Below, piece by piece: positions 47,539-59,391 of a stretch of 64,000 bases of DNA. Under the pieces are notes generated by a model that saw only the letters and a program-made list of their open reading frames with translations, had not been told where the DNA came from and did no database searches. Made by a program: the position numbers and the translations under genes. How positions within the stretch are numbered: position 1 is the first letter of the stretch; each line of letters starts with the position of its first letter. The stretch is from NCBI RefSeq assembly GCF_004664715.2, contig NC_051063.1:143681319-143745318 (forward strand), given 5' to 3'. Origin of the DNA: Peromyscus leucopus. Taxonomy: Eukaryota > Chordata > Mammalia > Rodentia > Cricetidae.

Positions 47539-48099
47539 TTTCCCTGTAGCAAGAATCTTAAAAGTTCTTATTAATAAAATCAAACCTGTGAGCCAGGTAT
47601 TGGGGTGAAGCTGGAAGATCAGAGATACAGAACAAGCCACAGCTAACCTCACCTTGCCGGATCCTCAGCTGGTCTTGTCTCCTCAGACTCATGGCCTCTG
47701 AGTCCTCATCCAGAATGGGTCTCAGCTGAACTGCTGCTCCAAAGCCTGAAAGCTTAACCAGGCCAAATGCTTAACCAGCCACATGCTTAACCAGCCAAAT
47801 GTTTCTAGTTTCTGGTCCTCACATCTTATATACCTTTCTGCTTTCTGCCATCACTCCCTAGGATTAAAGGCTTGCTTCCTAGGATTAAAGGCATGAGTCA
47901 CCATGCCTGGCTATTTTCAATGTGGCCTTGAACTCACAGAGATCCCAGATGGATTTCTGCCTCTGGAATGCTAGGATTAACGGCGTGTGCTATCACTGCC
48001 TAACTAGTGGCTTTTCTGTTCTCTGACCCCAGATAAGCTTATTGATAAGTTTATTAAGGTACACAATATTTTGGGGAACACAATACCACCACATTTCCC
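47539..48099 (+). mobile_element. Solo LTR, family B copy 2, with perfect 6-bp target duplication
   Basis: The LTR (47545-48093) starts TGTAGCAAGAATC and ends ACCACCACA. TTTCCC lies on both sides (47539-47544 and 48094-48099). It carries an extra run of TTAACCAG-containing units near 47753-47800 not seen in copy 1. It is an independent insertion 67 bp from copy 1. Confidence 0.9.
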
Positions 48100-48790
48100 C
48101 ATTCCTCAAGCTCATTATTGATGTGTGGAAGAGTTACTGACCATTGTATGATTTAATATCCTGTTCCTTTGCAGAAAGTGTTTAATCATCAGAAAATAGG
48201 GATATTTCTACTTCTTCCTTTCTTATATGTATTCCTCTCATTTCATTCTCTTGTTCTTTCCTGTATGTAAGATTCAGAGGATTGTGTTAAATAATGGAAT
48301 GACATCTTGTATCATTTTAGGGAAATATTTTCAGTTTTCCATCATTTGTTATGATATTGAATATAGGTTTCTTTTGGTTGAGCAAAGTTCCTTCTTTTCC
48401 TTTATTATGAATAAATATCGAACTTTGTCAACTCCTTTCTGCATCTATTGAGGTAATCAAGTGATTTCTGTCTATAAGTTTTTATGTTGGATTATTTGTA
48501 TTGATTTGATTATGTTAGACTAACTTCATACCCTGGGATGAAACAAACTTGATCATTATTTACAATCTCCTTAATGTGTTTTTAAATTTAATTTGAAAGT
48601 ATATTATTGAAAGTTTTTTTGCATCGATATTGATTAAGATAATTTGTCTTTGGTTTTCTTTTCTTACGTATCCTTATCAGGTGTTTGGTATCTGAGTGAT
48701 ACTCGATTCTTTGAATGAGGTTAATTGTGTGCTTTACTTTTTTATTCATGGGCAGTTTGAAGAATATCAAAGTTGGCTTGACCTTACCCT

Positions 48791-50540
48791 TTTTGTAGAA
48801 TTCAGTAGTAAGCCCCACCCTAGTTTTGTGGGGGAGGGGAAGACATTACACTGCATCTATCTTACTACTTACTCTAACCTCACCTGAGTCACTTTTCAGT
48901 ACCTTTGATAAAATACACAAAAGAACATAGAGCCTCTCATTTTCCCTTTAGCTATCAGAGCAATATATACTTCACCACTGTAAGCTATAGCAACTTAATC
49001 TCCCTCATTGTAACTATGGATTGAAATGAGTTTAGGGTGTTCTCATTCTACAGGACTCTAAGAAAATAAGAGTTATCTTCATGGACATTGGAGTTTGCAA
49101 AAGTCTACCAATTAGCAAACACTGAATTAGGCCATGCAAAACTCTCAGCCTTGTATCTGAATTTCTGCATTGACTTTGCATACTGTAATTAAATCTGATG
49201 ATGTTGTGGAGACTCATGATGTGTTCTTTGTAAAACAGATAAATGTCAAAAAGGATTGTCACAGAAGGTAGTCATGAAGGGGATAAAGGATAGTAGGATC
49301 TTGTTTTTAAAAGGCAAGGAAGCCTTATTATTAGTATGTACTCAAGACTATGAGTTAATAATTATAAGTGACAGATAAAATATGAGAAAAAGTTGAGTAA
49401 ACCTAGCTCATGATGTTCATTTTAGATTTTCTGACAAAGGATGAAATTATTATAGCCAAATAGTCTCTTGAATAACAACTATGAAATATAATTTCCTTCT
49501 AGGACAATATATTTTTTTTTGTAATGGGCCATGGGGAGAAAAGTCAGACCCCTATTTTATCAGTGAATAGACTTCAGTAGTTTTTTCTTATGTTGCCTTT
49601 GTATTTCACTGCAACTAAAGAAAATACTGTGGTCAGAGTCAATATTTATAAAATATTCCCTTTAGCATATAGTACTAAACCACAGGTCTTGAGTCTTATT
49701 CATAGATCCAGGTGATTGATCTATGCCCCATGGCTTCTTATTATTTCTAACATTCACCATCATGTGGCTACCTCATCCAAATGAGCTTCACCTCCTGCAA
49801 TGACCCGGTTTTCTGCAAAGGGCTGGCTAGCATCACCCAGTAAGTCCCTGTAAGCAGTTCTCAAATCAACACATCTTTTGTAGTTCTCTTTAATGGAGTC
49901 TGGATGATGAATTTACATCTATATATCAGAAACATTGTCTTCTGCCCTGCATTACTAATGTCAGAAAATTGCATCTATATAATTCATCAAAGTATGTCTA
50001 TAGACGTACTCCTCTATTATCTTTTCTCTTGCAAACTGTATAATTCCCCTTCATTCCACATCAGGGCAGACCTTTAATCTTGTCTGACTGCATTCTACAG
50101 GGCTTTCTACATTAAAGGGTCCAAGCAGATGCCACCCTGGCAACAAGAATTGGAGCAATCAGAGACAGGAGACTCCTATGGTAGTGAGCTGAAAAAAAAA
50201 AAAGAAAGAAACTGGATAGAAGATATTATTTACAAGAACACAGCCTTAGCAAAGTGGTTTAAATGTTTATAAATATTGATCATATCCTTATATCTCTTTA
50301 TTTTCCGAACAATCTTTTTTCTGCAATATTGATTAACAAATAACATTTTCCTTCGAACATGTTCTTATCATGCATTCTTTAGCTATTTGTCATTTTATTT
50401 TTAATTAATAAATTTGAAGAATTTTACAAATGAGAGTTGTATTTAATTTCCATGCCATTTTCTTCTCTACACAACTATTTGCATGTCCTCCAACTCTGTA
50501 TCAGGATGAGGATCTCTTATTTGATAATAATTTTTATTAT
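48791..50540. other. Intergenic DNA, nothing recognised
   Basis: AT-rich sequence, mostly unique-looking. No open frame resembles a known protein. Confidence 0.4.
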
Positions 50541-50541
50541 T

Positions 50542-50543
<2 letters not shown>

Positions 50544-50587
<44 letters not shown>
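50544..50587 (+). repeat. (CA)n microsatellite
   Basis: About 22 CA units. Confidence 0.96.
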
Positions 50588-50589
<2 letters not shown>

Positions 50590-50639
50590 GCCTACTGATG
50601 CACTTGGTATTGTTCTTATATACATGGATTTAGGGTTGA

Positions 50640-51240
50640 GCACCTGAGATCCAATAACTTATTAGGGTGACAGTTGCTGGAAAAGAAAGATTTGCTCTCT
50701 CAGCAGCCTTTGATGCCCATACTCTTTGTCTAGATATTAGAACCTTTTTGAACTTTCCCCCATCGACTTCTGCATGCCTCCTGGTTGTGTCCTTATGCAA
50801 CTCTTCTTTAGGCAACCATACTGTAGAGATTTCATGGGTATATATTGCCTGTCATGCCTAGAATATACTGTGTAGCTGAATGTTTTCTGGATCCTACAAC
50901 CTTTCTACTCCATTGTTTGTAATGTTACCTGAGGTTTAGGTGTATTTATTGTGTTCTAGGTGTGCCAGTTGGGCTTAGCAACACCACATTCACTAATTCT
51001 CTGAGTGTGACTGGTATTTCATTTCTTCAGTCGCCTCTGCTGCAAAAGAGGCTTCTTTGATGAGGGGTGAGAGCTAGAGTTACTGTGGGTAGAAGAGTAA
51101 ATGTTTAGAACACTGTCAGAAATTATATTGGTTTAGGAAATGGCAACGACCTCTCCAGCCACTGGTAGTCCGCTATGTTTATGGTGTCAGACATTAATCC
51201 CCTCCTTCTGCATGGCCCTTAAGTCTGGGGAGAAAGCTAG
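50640..51240 (-). mobile_element. Rodent L1-associated repeat, second copy
   Basis: It shares ordered blocks with 10363-11010, including GCTTCTTTGATGAGGGGTGA, TGTGGGTAGAAGAGTAAATG and GGTTTAGGAAATGGCAACGA. Non-coding; the family name is uncertain. Confidence 0.5.
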
Positions 51241-51603
51241 TGGTTACCCTAAACATAATAATTCCATGATTACAACATCAGATTCATCTTGCCAAGCTAG
51301 TCGATAAGGTCATTTACAGCTGGGTAAGATTGCTAATACGTTTTCTTCCTTGATAGTTTAAATAGAAACTTCTGAAATTATGAGTGCTAGTCCTCAGAGA
51401 GGAGGCTTCCAAGTCAGTTGTAGCTTGATTCCTATGATGGAAGTGTGCGGTATCTTCAGCAAAAGGGCCTTACCTTCAAATTAAGAGAGGGAGCTGCAGG
51501 CAATGGCAAGAGACTGAGAGGTTTGCAAACCTGAAAATATCAGCAGTAGCTTCCTTTCTAGTTTTGTTAAAATGACAGATGTGGAAAGGGCTTACACTCA
51601 TAG

Positions 51604-52208
51604 GATATACAATCTTTTTTTTTTTCATTTTTCTTTATTAAGAAATTTTCTACTCACTCCACATACCATCCACAGACCCCCCTCCTCCCTCCTCCCACCC
51701 CCCATCCCTTTTCCCCAAGCCATCCTGCATCCCCATATCCCCCAAATCGAGGTCTCCCATGGGGAGTCAGCAGAGCCCAGCACACTGAGCCTAGGCAGGT
51801 CTAAGCCCCTTCCCACTGCACTAAGGCTGTGCAAGGTGTCACACAACAGGCACCGGATTCCCAGAAGCCTGCCCATAGTCTAGGGACAGATCCCAATCCC
51901 CCTGCCTGGGTGCCCCCCAAACAGTTCGAGCCAAACAACCATCTTCTTTATCCAGAGGGCCTAGTCCAGTCCCATGGGGGCTCCACAGCCACAGTTCATG
52001 GGCTTCCACTAGTGTGGCCGGTCATCTCTGCACATCCTCCCATGATGATCATGATGTCCCTCGCCTGCAGAATCTCTCCTCTCTCTCATCAATTGGATTC
52101 CTGGAGCTCAGCCTGGTGCTGGCCATGGATCTCTGCATCTGCCTCCATCAGTCACTGGACAAAGGCTCTATGATGAAAAGGGAGACATAACAACAAAGAT
52201 ATACAACC
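51604..52208 (-). mobile_element. 5'-truncated L1 3' UTR with target duplication (clean insertion)
   Basis: A T-run begins at 51615 (complement of the poly(A)). The purine-rich L1 3' UTR follows in reverse complement: CATGGGGAGTCAGCAGAGCC and AGTCACTGGACAAAGGCTCT. Flanks are GATATACAATC (51604-51614) and GATATACAACC (52198-52208), an 11-bp duplication with one mismatch. Few decayed positions suggest a young copy. Confidence 0.92.
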
Positions 52209-54857
52209 TTAAATCCTTGCTGTCTCAATGCTTTTTCTCTTTCTCTCTTAGAGTTTGCTCCTTGGATATATCGTAAGGAGTTAGAGCTGAAATACTTTCT
52301 TTTCCAAAGGCAGGCCTACTATCAGCAAATATATAATGAACAATGTCTTAAGATTGAGAAATAACTGAAGAGCAAAATAAATATTTTTCAACGTAACAAC
52401 AATACATAGACTTTAAAAGTGGTTTTAATATTCTTACTAAGATCCCAATAGATGGATTAGATTTATTAAGGGAAAATTAACTTCTTCATCTAGTATTTGC
52501 ATCATGCACAGTACAGAAAGAACATTGGATTATTCATGTCTTTGTGTCATAAGGGATTACACTCAAGAAAAACAGAGATTCTAAGACAATGCTAAGCAGA
52601 CATAATTTTAGCTTCAATAAGGAAAAAAATAAATTATCAAAATAATATTGAATAAAACGCAGCATCTATAAGATAGACTAACTTGCATTCATCCTTGTCT
52701 CTCCAATATCCATAAATCCTTCTGGCTTCTGCATGCACATGTTTATGTACATGTAAACGCATGTGTATTATTCCTTACAGTTTCTAGATTGCTCTTGCTT
52801 TTCAACTAGGTTTCCTTGATTTGTTCATCTTCTCCTCTGATGACTTTCAGTACTGGAGGAACACCATCACGTGTAGAGGCAAGTCTTCCTGAACTTCTTC
52901 TAATCTCCCTTCACAGTTCTTAGTTAACTGTGTCTCTTCCAAATATCTTCTCTCATAACTGTCCTTCTAAAGCTTCTTCCACATTTGTATGAATCTGAAT
53001 CCCTGTCACAAATCTCTCCTCATGATTCAGTCTGGGAATCTCTCCTAGTCCATTCCATCTGATAAAATCTGGGGATCATGGGAAGACACACTGCAGATTC
53101 TCCATGTTGGTTCTGGTCTGCCTAAAATTGATCTTTTCATTTGATTAAATTTAGAAGAATTAGTACATTTATTTCCAGAGATGAAAGATTGCTCTTGCTA
53201 TGGCAAGCTCCCCAAGTTACTGTGCATGAACACTTAGAATTAAGTGGGTAGAGAAGAAATTACCAGGCAGCGGCTGTCATTGCTGACATCACTGAAAATA
53301 CAGAAAATGTGCTTTATTTGATATGTTTTTAATTGGTAAGAGGGGACCTGGAGACACAGAGAATTCAGGTTGATGATAACCAACTGGAAGTCTGTTACTC
53401 TAGTTGAATTACATTTCAATTGAACTCACAGCCATGTCAAGTCTTACACTAACAGCACTGATTTAATGAAAAGAAGTGAGAGCCTGGAAACTGAAAAGGG
53501 ATAGTGCAGGCACTGGTGAAGCAGAGACCTTGACTCTCTCCAGCAGCCTAGTCTTCCTTTTCCAAGAGAAAGAACCTGTCCTTTCCCGCTGTCCCTCACT
53601 TTCCTGGAAAAACCTAGGTGGGAACTATCATGACGGGGACAGTTGAATCCCTCGGGTCTTAACTAAATGGACTTTCACTGCTCCTAGCACTATAGCAAGG
53701 CAGGAATTGACATTTGCTCAGAATAACAGCAGTGTATGTCTTTCTGTTATCCATTCCTATTCACAAGGGTTAAGTTAATTCTGCAGATGCTGAATAAGGA
53801 TAAAAGAAAAACAGTATGAGATGTAGTCATATTTGTATATATTCTTATGTTGAGTAGAGTGACTGAGAGAGAGTTTGTCTTTCATTTCCTTGTTCATCTG
53901 AAACTTGGAAATATAACTAACACTGAATGGAGGTGAAACACCAGCAGGTTTATATAGACATGCATATCTATTTGTGTAACCATATCTCCACATGAGACTT
54001 GAGAGCATTTTCTTCCCCCAAGCTTTAAGAAAAACGTATGTGAGGTGAGTGACACCATCCTTATGAGCTCAACGGTGGCTATTCCTTACAGGCTAAAAAT
54101 AATAGTGGCTAATATGGCCATGAAACTAGATTCCCTGAATCCAATGCCACTGATGGAAAGTTGGGGTTGCAGAGGTCAGTGAAAGCACTTAATCACCAGA
54201 GACAAGATGTATGTGGTGACCATAAGGGACAACAGAGCCATAATAGTAATCAAAGGGATTTGACCCACAGAGATCTTTGGCCTTGGCTAATTGATCAAAG
54301 CTTTCCTACAAATTAAATAGATGTGCATCCTACTCATATCTCTCTTAAAGTGTGTGAGTGGAAAACTCATGTTTGTGTGAGTCATAGTAAAGGAACATGG
54401 CCTCCCATCAAATTCTTCAAACAAGCCAGTTCACAGATTCAGTGACAACTTGCCTAAATGTGAAGGAGATGGAATTAAATTTGCTATTACACAAACAACA
54501 ACAATAAAAATGATGCAGTGATTCTTCTACTCTTCTACAAGTAGTATAAATCTATCTCTGTGGAAGGATATATTAAGAAAATAAAAATAAGCAGGAGTTT
54601 TGGAGATTTCTGGTCTCTAGATCTGTACTATCACTAATTGCAGAGATGCAGAACACCCCCTTGTTCTACCAATCACTACCAAGTTTCACTGAGGCCATAT
54701 GGTGAGTAAAATTTTAGCTATGTCCATCTCAGTTGTATCATGTGTTCACCCTGTGCAGATTCCTCCTGTTTTCAAATGCACAGTTAGAATACCCACACTT
54801 ATGACCTAGAAATATCCCTATCTATGCAGTGAAGGTCAGTATAATATGAAAAAGAAA
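52209..54857. other. Intergenic DNA, nothing recognised
   Basis: About 2.6 kb of unique-looking AT-rich DNA. I found no gene, RNA or dispersed repeat in it. Confidence 0.4.
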
Positions 54858-54858
54858 A

Positions 54859-55401
54859 TGGTTGTAGAATATTATTTTAAGATGTGTTACATTTGTTTAC
54901 ACTATGGAACATTTGTTTAATGATGCAAAGATGGCTGTATTCTTTTATGTTGCATTTGCTTAACTCTGTAAAGCCATGCTACTTTGCCTGTCTAAAACAC
55001 CTGATGGTCTAATAAAGAGCTAAATGGCCATTAACAAGGCAGGAGAAAGGATAGGCAGGGCTGGCACACAGAGAGAATAAATAGGAGGAGGAATCTGGGA
55101 GGAGAGGATCAAGTCGGTACAATAAAAACAAAAAAAAAGAGAGGAGGACTCCCAGGACCAGTTACCCAGCTACACAGCAAGCCATGGAGTAAGAAGTAAA
55201 GAAGGGTATACAGAAATAGAAAAAGGTAAAAGCTAGAGGCAAAAGATAGATGGGATAATTTAAGTTAAGAAAAGCTGGCTAGAAACAAGGCAAGCTAAGG
55301 CTGGGGATTCATAAGAAGGAATAAGCCCTCTCTGTGTGTGATTATTTTGAGAGCTGAGTGGTAGACCCCCAAGGAACAAAGAATTAAAAAAAACTACAGC
55401 A
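54859..55401 (+). mobile_element. Solo LTR, family A, plus copy
   Basis: It starts TGGTTGTAGAATATTATTTT, contains CTGTCTAAAACACCTGATGG and GTCTAATAAAGAGCTAAATG (with AATAAA), then AGGCAGGAGAAAGGATAGGC, and ends near AAACTACAGCA. AAATG occurs at both edges (54856-54860 and about 55401-55405), a possible 5-bp duplication, but the exact boundaries are ambiguous by one or two bases. Confidence 0.8.
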
Positions 55402-56395
55402 AATGTTATATATAAAGTATTTCTATCTACTAAAGTAGTAATCAATGTTGAAGAAGCATGTTTCTGAATGGTTTCAAACATACCTGGTGTGTCCAAGTGC
55501 TTGAAACAGATATGATGGTGATTCTCCTTTTATCTCCTCCAAAACACAATGCTTCTGCCAAAACAACCATCTGTGAATTACAGAAACACCTGTTCACAAA
55601 GCATTGCTGATGACCAAGGAGCAATGTAGGTGTGGGGATGGGGGTGGGGAAGGGTAGTAGGCAGTGTACTCAAAAATATTGAATTTCCTTTCGTATCAGG
55701 TTGTTATTACCATAAAAGCAACTGTCCAACAGAGTACTGAAGTAATCTTTCCATGCCAGTAGATGGCATCTCCTCAAAGGATGGATCAGTGATGTCACAC
55801 TGGACACACATAGCTCTACAACTTTGACTTATATAGGACGGTGGTTTTGTCCCAGGGAAGACTTGTGGCTTTGGTATTCAAGGAACAAAGCTCTGATCTT
55901 TCTTACGGTCTGTTTCTCTGATGTACTTTTTGTTTCTTACATCTATAATTTGCTGATTTAGAAACCTTGGTTTCTGAGAGGAGTAGAATTTTCACAAGAG
56001 TATATGGCATAGATGTTATATTGAGTAGGCAGGTAAACATTCCTCTGCATGCTTTGTGTCTTCATATTATTGAATCACCAGAAAAAGAATAGGATATCCC
56101 AGTAAGCTACCACAGCTGACTCATCATTCAAGGAGTTTTTTGTTTCTGGTAACGTGGTGAACTATGTCTAGTGCATAAGAGATCATTAGAGTTACTCTTA
56201 GTATTCTTATGTCTGCTGATTAAAAAAAAAAACTAGTGTGCTGGCAAACTATTGCATACACACAGGACTGAATAGACACAGGACCAATTCCTTCATATAT
56301 AAAGATTAATTGCTTCCACCAGACAAGGAGTCACGACTATCCACTTTGCTGAGAGCACAGAAAATATTGAAGAAGTAGTGAAGCTAGCATGTTCT
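55402..56395. other. Intergenic DNA, nothing recognised
   Basis: Unique-looking, with one G-rich run at about 55634-55656. Confidence 0.4.
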
Positions 56396-56566
56396 TTCTT
56401 TCTTTTTTTTTTTAGGTTTTTTGAGACAGGGTTTGTCTGTGTAGTTTTGGAGTCTGTCCTGGAACTCACTTTGTAGACCAGGTTGGCCTCTAATTCACAG
56501 AGATCTGCCTGCTTCTGCCTCCCAAATGCTGGAATTGAAGGCATATGCCACCACCGCCCAGCGAAA
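56396..56566 (-). mobile_element. B1 SINE, full-length
   Basis: Antisense B1 from a T-rich left edge through TTTTTTGAGACAGGGTTTGT, GGAACTCACTTTGTAGACCA and ATTCACAGAGATCTGCCTGC to GCCACCACCGCCCAGC. Confidence 0.95.
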
Positions 56567-56719
56567 CTATCATGTTCTAAATATCAGCCATGACCTTTAA
56601 AGAAATCAACAGTGTAATATTTCAGTCTAGACTTAGTATGATTGTATTTGTGTAAACATTAATTTCTTTTCCTCCACTCTATTAACATTATAGGGCAACA
56701 AATGGGGAACACATCCAGA

Positions 56720-57063
56720 ATGAATCTCAGCTGAACTGTTGCTCAAAAGCCTAAAAGCTTAACCAGACAAAAGCTTCTAGTTCCTGGTCCTCACGCCTTA
56801 TATATCTTTCTGCTTTCTGCCATCATTTCCTGGGATTAAAGGCTCACTTCCTGGAATTAAAGGCATGAGTCACCATGCCTGGCTGTTTCCAGTGTGACTT
56901 TAAACTCACAGAGATCTGGATGGATCTCTGCCTCCCAAGTGATAGCATTAAAGGCATGTGTGTCACCATTTTCTGGCCTCTGTATCTAGTGGCTGTTCTG
57001 TTCTCTGACCCCAGATAAGTTTATTAGGGTGTACAATATTTGGGGGAACACAATATCACCACA
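56720..57063 (+). mobile_element. LTR family B, 5'-truncated copy
   Basis: It begins inside the LTR at CATCCAGAATGAATCTCAGC and runs to the end AATATCACCACA. It carries the same B1-derived middle as the copies at 46988 and 47545. Confidence 0.82.
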
Positions 57064-58287
57064 TATGTGTTGCTACATTTCTTGAAATAAACTATGTGCA
57101 GTTAGTTGAAGCTCACTCGTGATTTGTTGGTCAATAAATACTGGCACATCAAATATTTTCTCATATGTATCTTCCTTCGAGATTATTTCATTTGCTTTCA
57201 TGTCTTTAACTGTAGCTTGAGGGAAAGGACTCTAGCACTACTCACTAATTTCAGGAGAACTCTTCCCAGAAACCTCCTGACAGGTGAGCATCCATAGACT
57301 TTAGACCTGTGGTAAGAGAAACACCCTATTTATATGCAGCTACGGTCTAGGAAATGAGTCAACATATGCCTCAGAGTATAACACTCATACCTAAGAGTAG
57401 CCAGCAATGGGCTTTGCTGTATTCTCCAGCAGCCTTCTAGAGTTCACATGTACAGCTTACAGAAGACCAGGTGTGTGTCAGGATGCTCTCTGTGCTTCTA
57501 TGAAAGGAGATGCTATGCCACTGCTTTGCCTGTATGAAAATAATATTCTGCACATCGTGAAATGTATATACTTTCTTGTTTTCATTCCATTTTTGGTCTT
57601 AGTTTGGTTTTGTTGTTAGTGACATGACTAAGCCATGAAACAAGCGCACCACCATTTTCAAAGCTGGTGAGAATCAATCTGCTCTGAGCCCAGGCATAAA
57701 ATACTTGAAAGCAGAAAAAATTTCTTAAAAGGATAAGAGCTTTTCAATCAATTTGATAAAAAATTTAAGTTAATTAAAGGAAGCCTGTATTTTTCCTAGG
57801 AGGCGGCACTGATCTTTATTATTAATGCACACCAGCGTTCCATAGCTGTGCATAATGATGGCCTGTAACACAAGGAGCAGTTTCTTCTGGAGTCTAATTT
57901 GTTATAAAATCTTTGCTAGTATTCTTAAAGTGTGGCCTCTGCCACCACCTCCCTCCCTCTCCTGGGCTAGTTGTGAACTCTGAGACAATGTCTCCCCCTC
58001 TGCTATCACCTGTGTATTAATTTGCAAGATTGTTTTTAGCTTTATGGTGGTTTCTAAGCATCGCCCAAATCACTTATAGGATTTTTACTTTGCTTTCATT
58101 TTCTTCATCATGTTCTATTAATAGAAACTATTGTGAAAACATCATACACAACACTCTTCCCTTCCGTAGAACAGCCTTAATGGAGAGAGCCAAGAGAAAG
58201 GAGATTAAAGAATGTCACATTGTAATTCAAATACCACAGTTTGAGAAGATTAAAATATTTCTCTAGATAAGAGTATCAAGTTTAATT
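57064..58287. other. Intergenic DNA with a possible conserved non-coding segment
   Basis: Unique-looking. The part at about 57770-57920 is repeat-free and contains TTTATTATTAATGCACACCA and CATAATGATGGCCTGTAACA, a texture that resembles conserved non-coding DNA. This is an impression only. Confidence 0.3.
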
Positions 58288-58400
58288 GAGTCATTCATTC
58301 CTACATTTATGCATGTGGATAAATACACATGAAGTGCATTCTATATTCCAGGCATTGTATTAGACCCAAGGAAGACAGATATGCTTAAGAGAGTAATGCA
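58288..58400 (+). mobile_element. Ancient L2/MIR-like fragment
   Basis: GTCATTCATTCCTACATTTA followed by TTCTATATTCCAGGCATTGT matches the recurrent 'inventory' sequence of ancient L2/MIR-class repeats. Confidence 0.5.
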
Positions 58401-58893
58401 GCTGAAGGGATTGATGTGTTCAATATGCTATATTTGGTCCCATAAATTCAGTGTTGATAAAGGTAAATTAAGTAACTGACTCATCACTTACAAAGTGATG
58501 TAGTTTTATATAAACAAACAAAACAGAACCCAATACAGAAAATTGTCAAGACTGTGTGGGTAAAATATATGAGATAGGAGAGTTCCCGTGGGCAAAGCAA
58601 GTTTGAAGGAGACTCGATGAAGGAGATTCTTAGATAAAAAGGGATGGTTAAAATTATGGAACCCTAATACCATTGTATCAGGCAGCTATTTGGAAGGATG
58701 AGCTAGATGCCAAAGGATCCATGATTAAAGAGAAATTGATCCATCATGGAAAACTAAGCTACAGGAAAGCTTTGTGCATTATAACTCATCTGTAGTGGAA
58801 ACAAAAACTGAGCAATCTAATAAAGCTGGAAGTGCCAGCTAAACCTGGGGAAACATTGAGGCAGAGCTACAGCAACAGGGGAGACAGCCAATC

Positions 58894-59377
58894 TGTCAAA
58901 GCCACGGTCTGTCGGAGTAGAGAAAACGGGAAGAGAGACAGGACAGGGTGGGATGGGCATACACTCTGTTGTCACCTGCAGAAGAGTCAAATCAGTGGTA
59001 ATGTTCTGACTAGGAAAACAGCTATGAAGGTGTGTGGGGTGTTTACCCACCACCCCCACAGTTCTCCAGAGTTTTCTTGAGTGCAACCAGCAGGAAATAT
59101 TAGATAGAAGGATATATTGCAGAGAATATTACGGAGATAAACAGATAGAAAATAAAGGATAGCCTCGAGAAGGCCTGGAACCTATTCCAACAGGCCCCGA
59201 CTATCTCTGGCCCAGGGTTTTTATAGAGACGCCAAGGGGTGGAGCAAAAGACCTCCTCCCCCAGCACAGCCAAGTGCAGACCATCTCAGACACCTGCACT
59301 CAGGCCTGTGGTCCTGATCATCCTCTATGCGGACCTGCTGGGTAAAGTCACAAGGAACCCGAGAACAGGCTCCCACA
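58894..59377 (-). repeat. 3' LTR of the retroviral element (484 bp)
   Basis: On the minus strand it starts TGTGGGAGCCTGTTCTCG and ends GGCTTTGACA, with TG...CA termini. It has a TATA box, TCTATAAAAACCC. The polyadenylation hexamer present in the 5' LTR as AATAAA is AATATA here. Confidence 0.9.
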
Positions 59378-59391
59378 GGTCCCCCCTTCTT
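59378..59391 (-). promoter_or_regulatory. Polypurine tract of the retroviral element
   Basis: GGTCCCCCCTTCTT on the + strand, i.e. AAGAAGGGGGGACC on the element's strand, directly next to the 3' LTR. This is the position and composition of the plus-strand DNA primer in retroviral replication. Confidence 0.8.

Larger units (their letters stand above)
44690..48790 (-). mobile_element. Long L1 relic, minus strand, interrupted four times
   Basis: Antisense L1 ORF2 order runs left (3') to right (5'): TGTGGCTGAATGAAATTTGA near 45136, GTCACTTTACAAAGCATGTC near 46274, AGGATTGCTTTGGCAATTTG near 46477, TTTGTCAACTCCTTTCTGCA near 48424 and GATACTCGATTCTTTGAATG near 48699. Interruptions are a B1 (45418-45567), an Lx-like fragment (46600-46825) and two solo LTRs (46988 and 47545). 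No functional frame remains. Confidence 0.85.
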
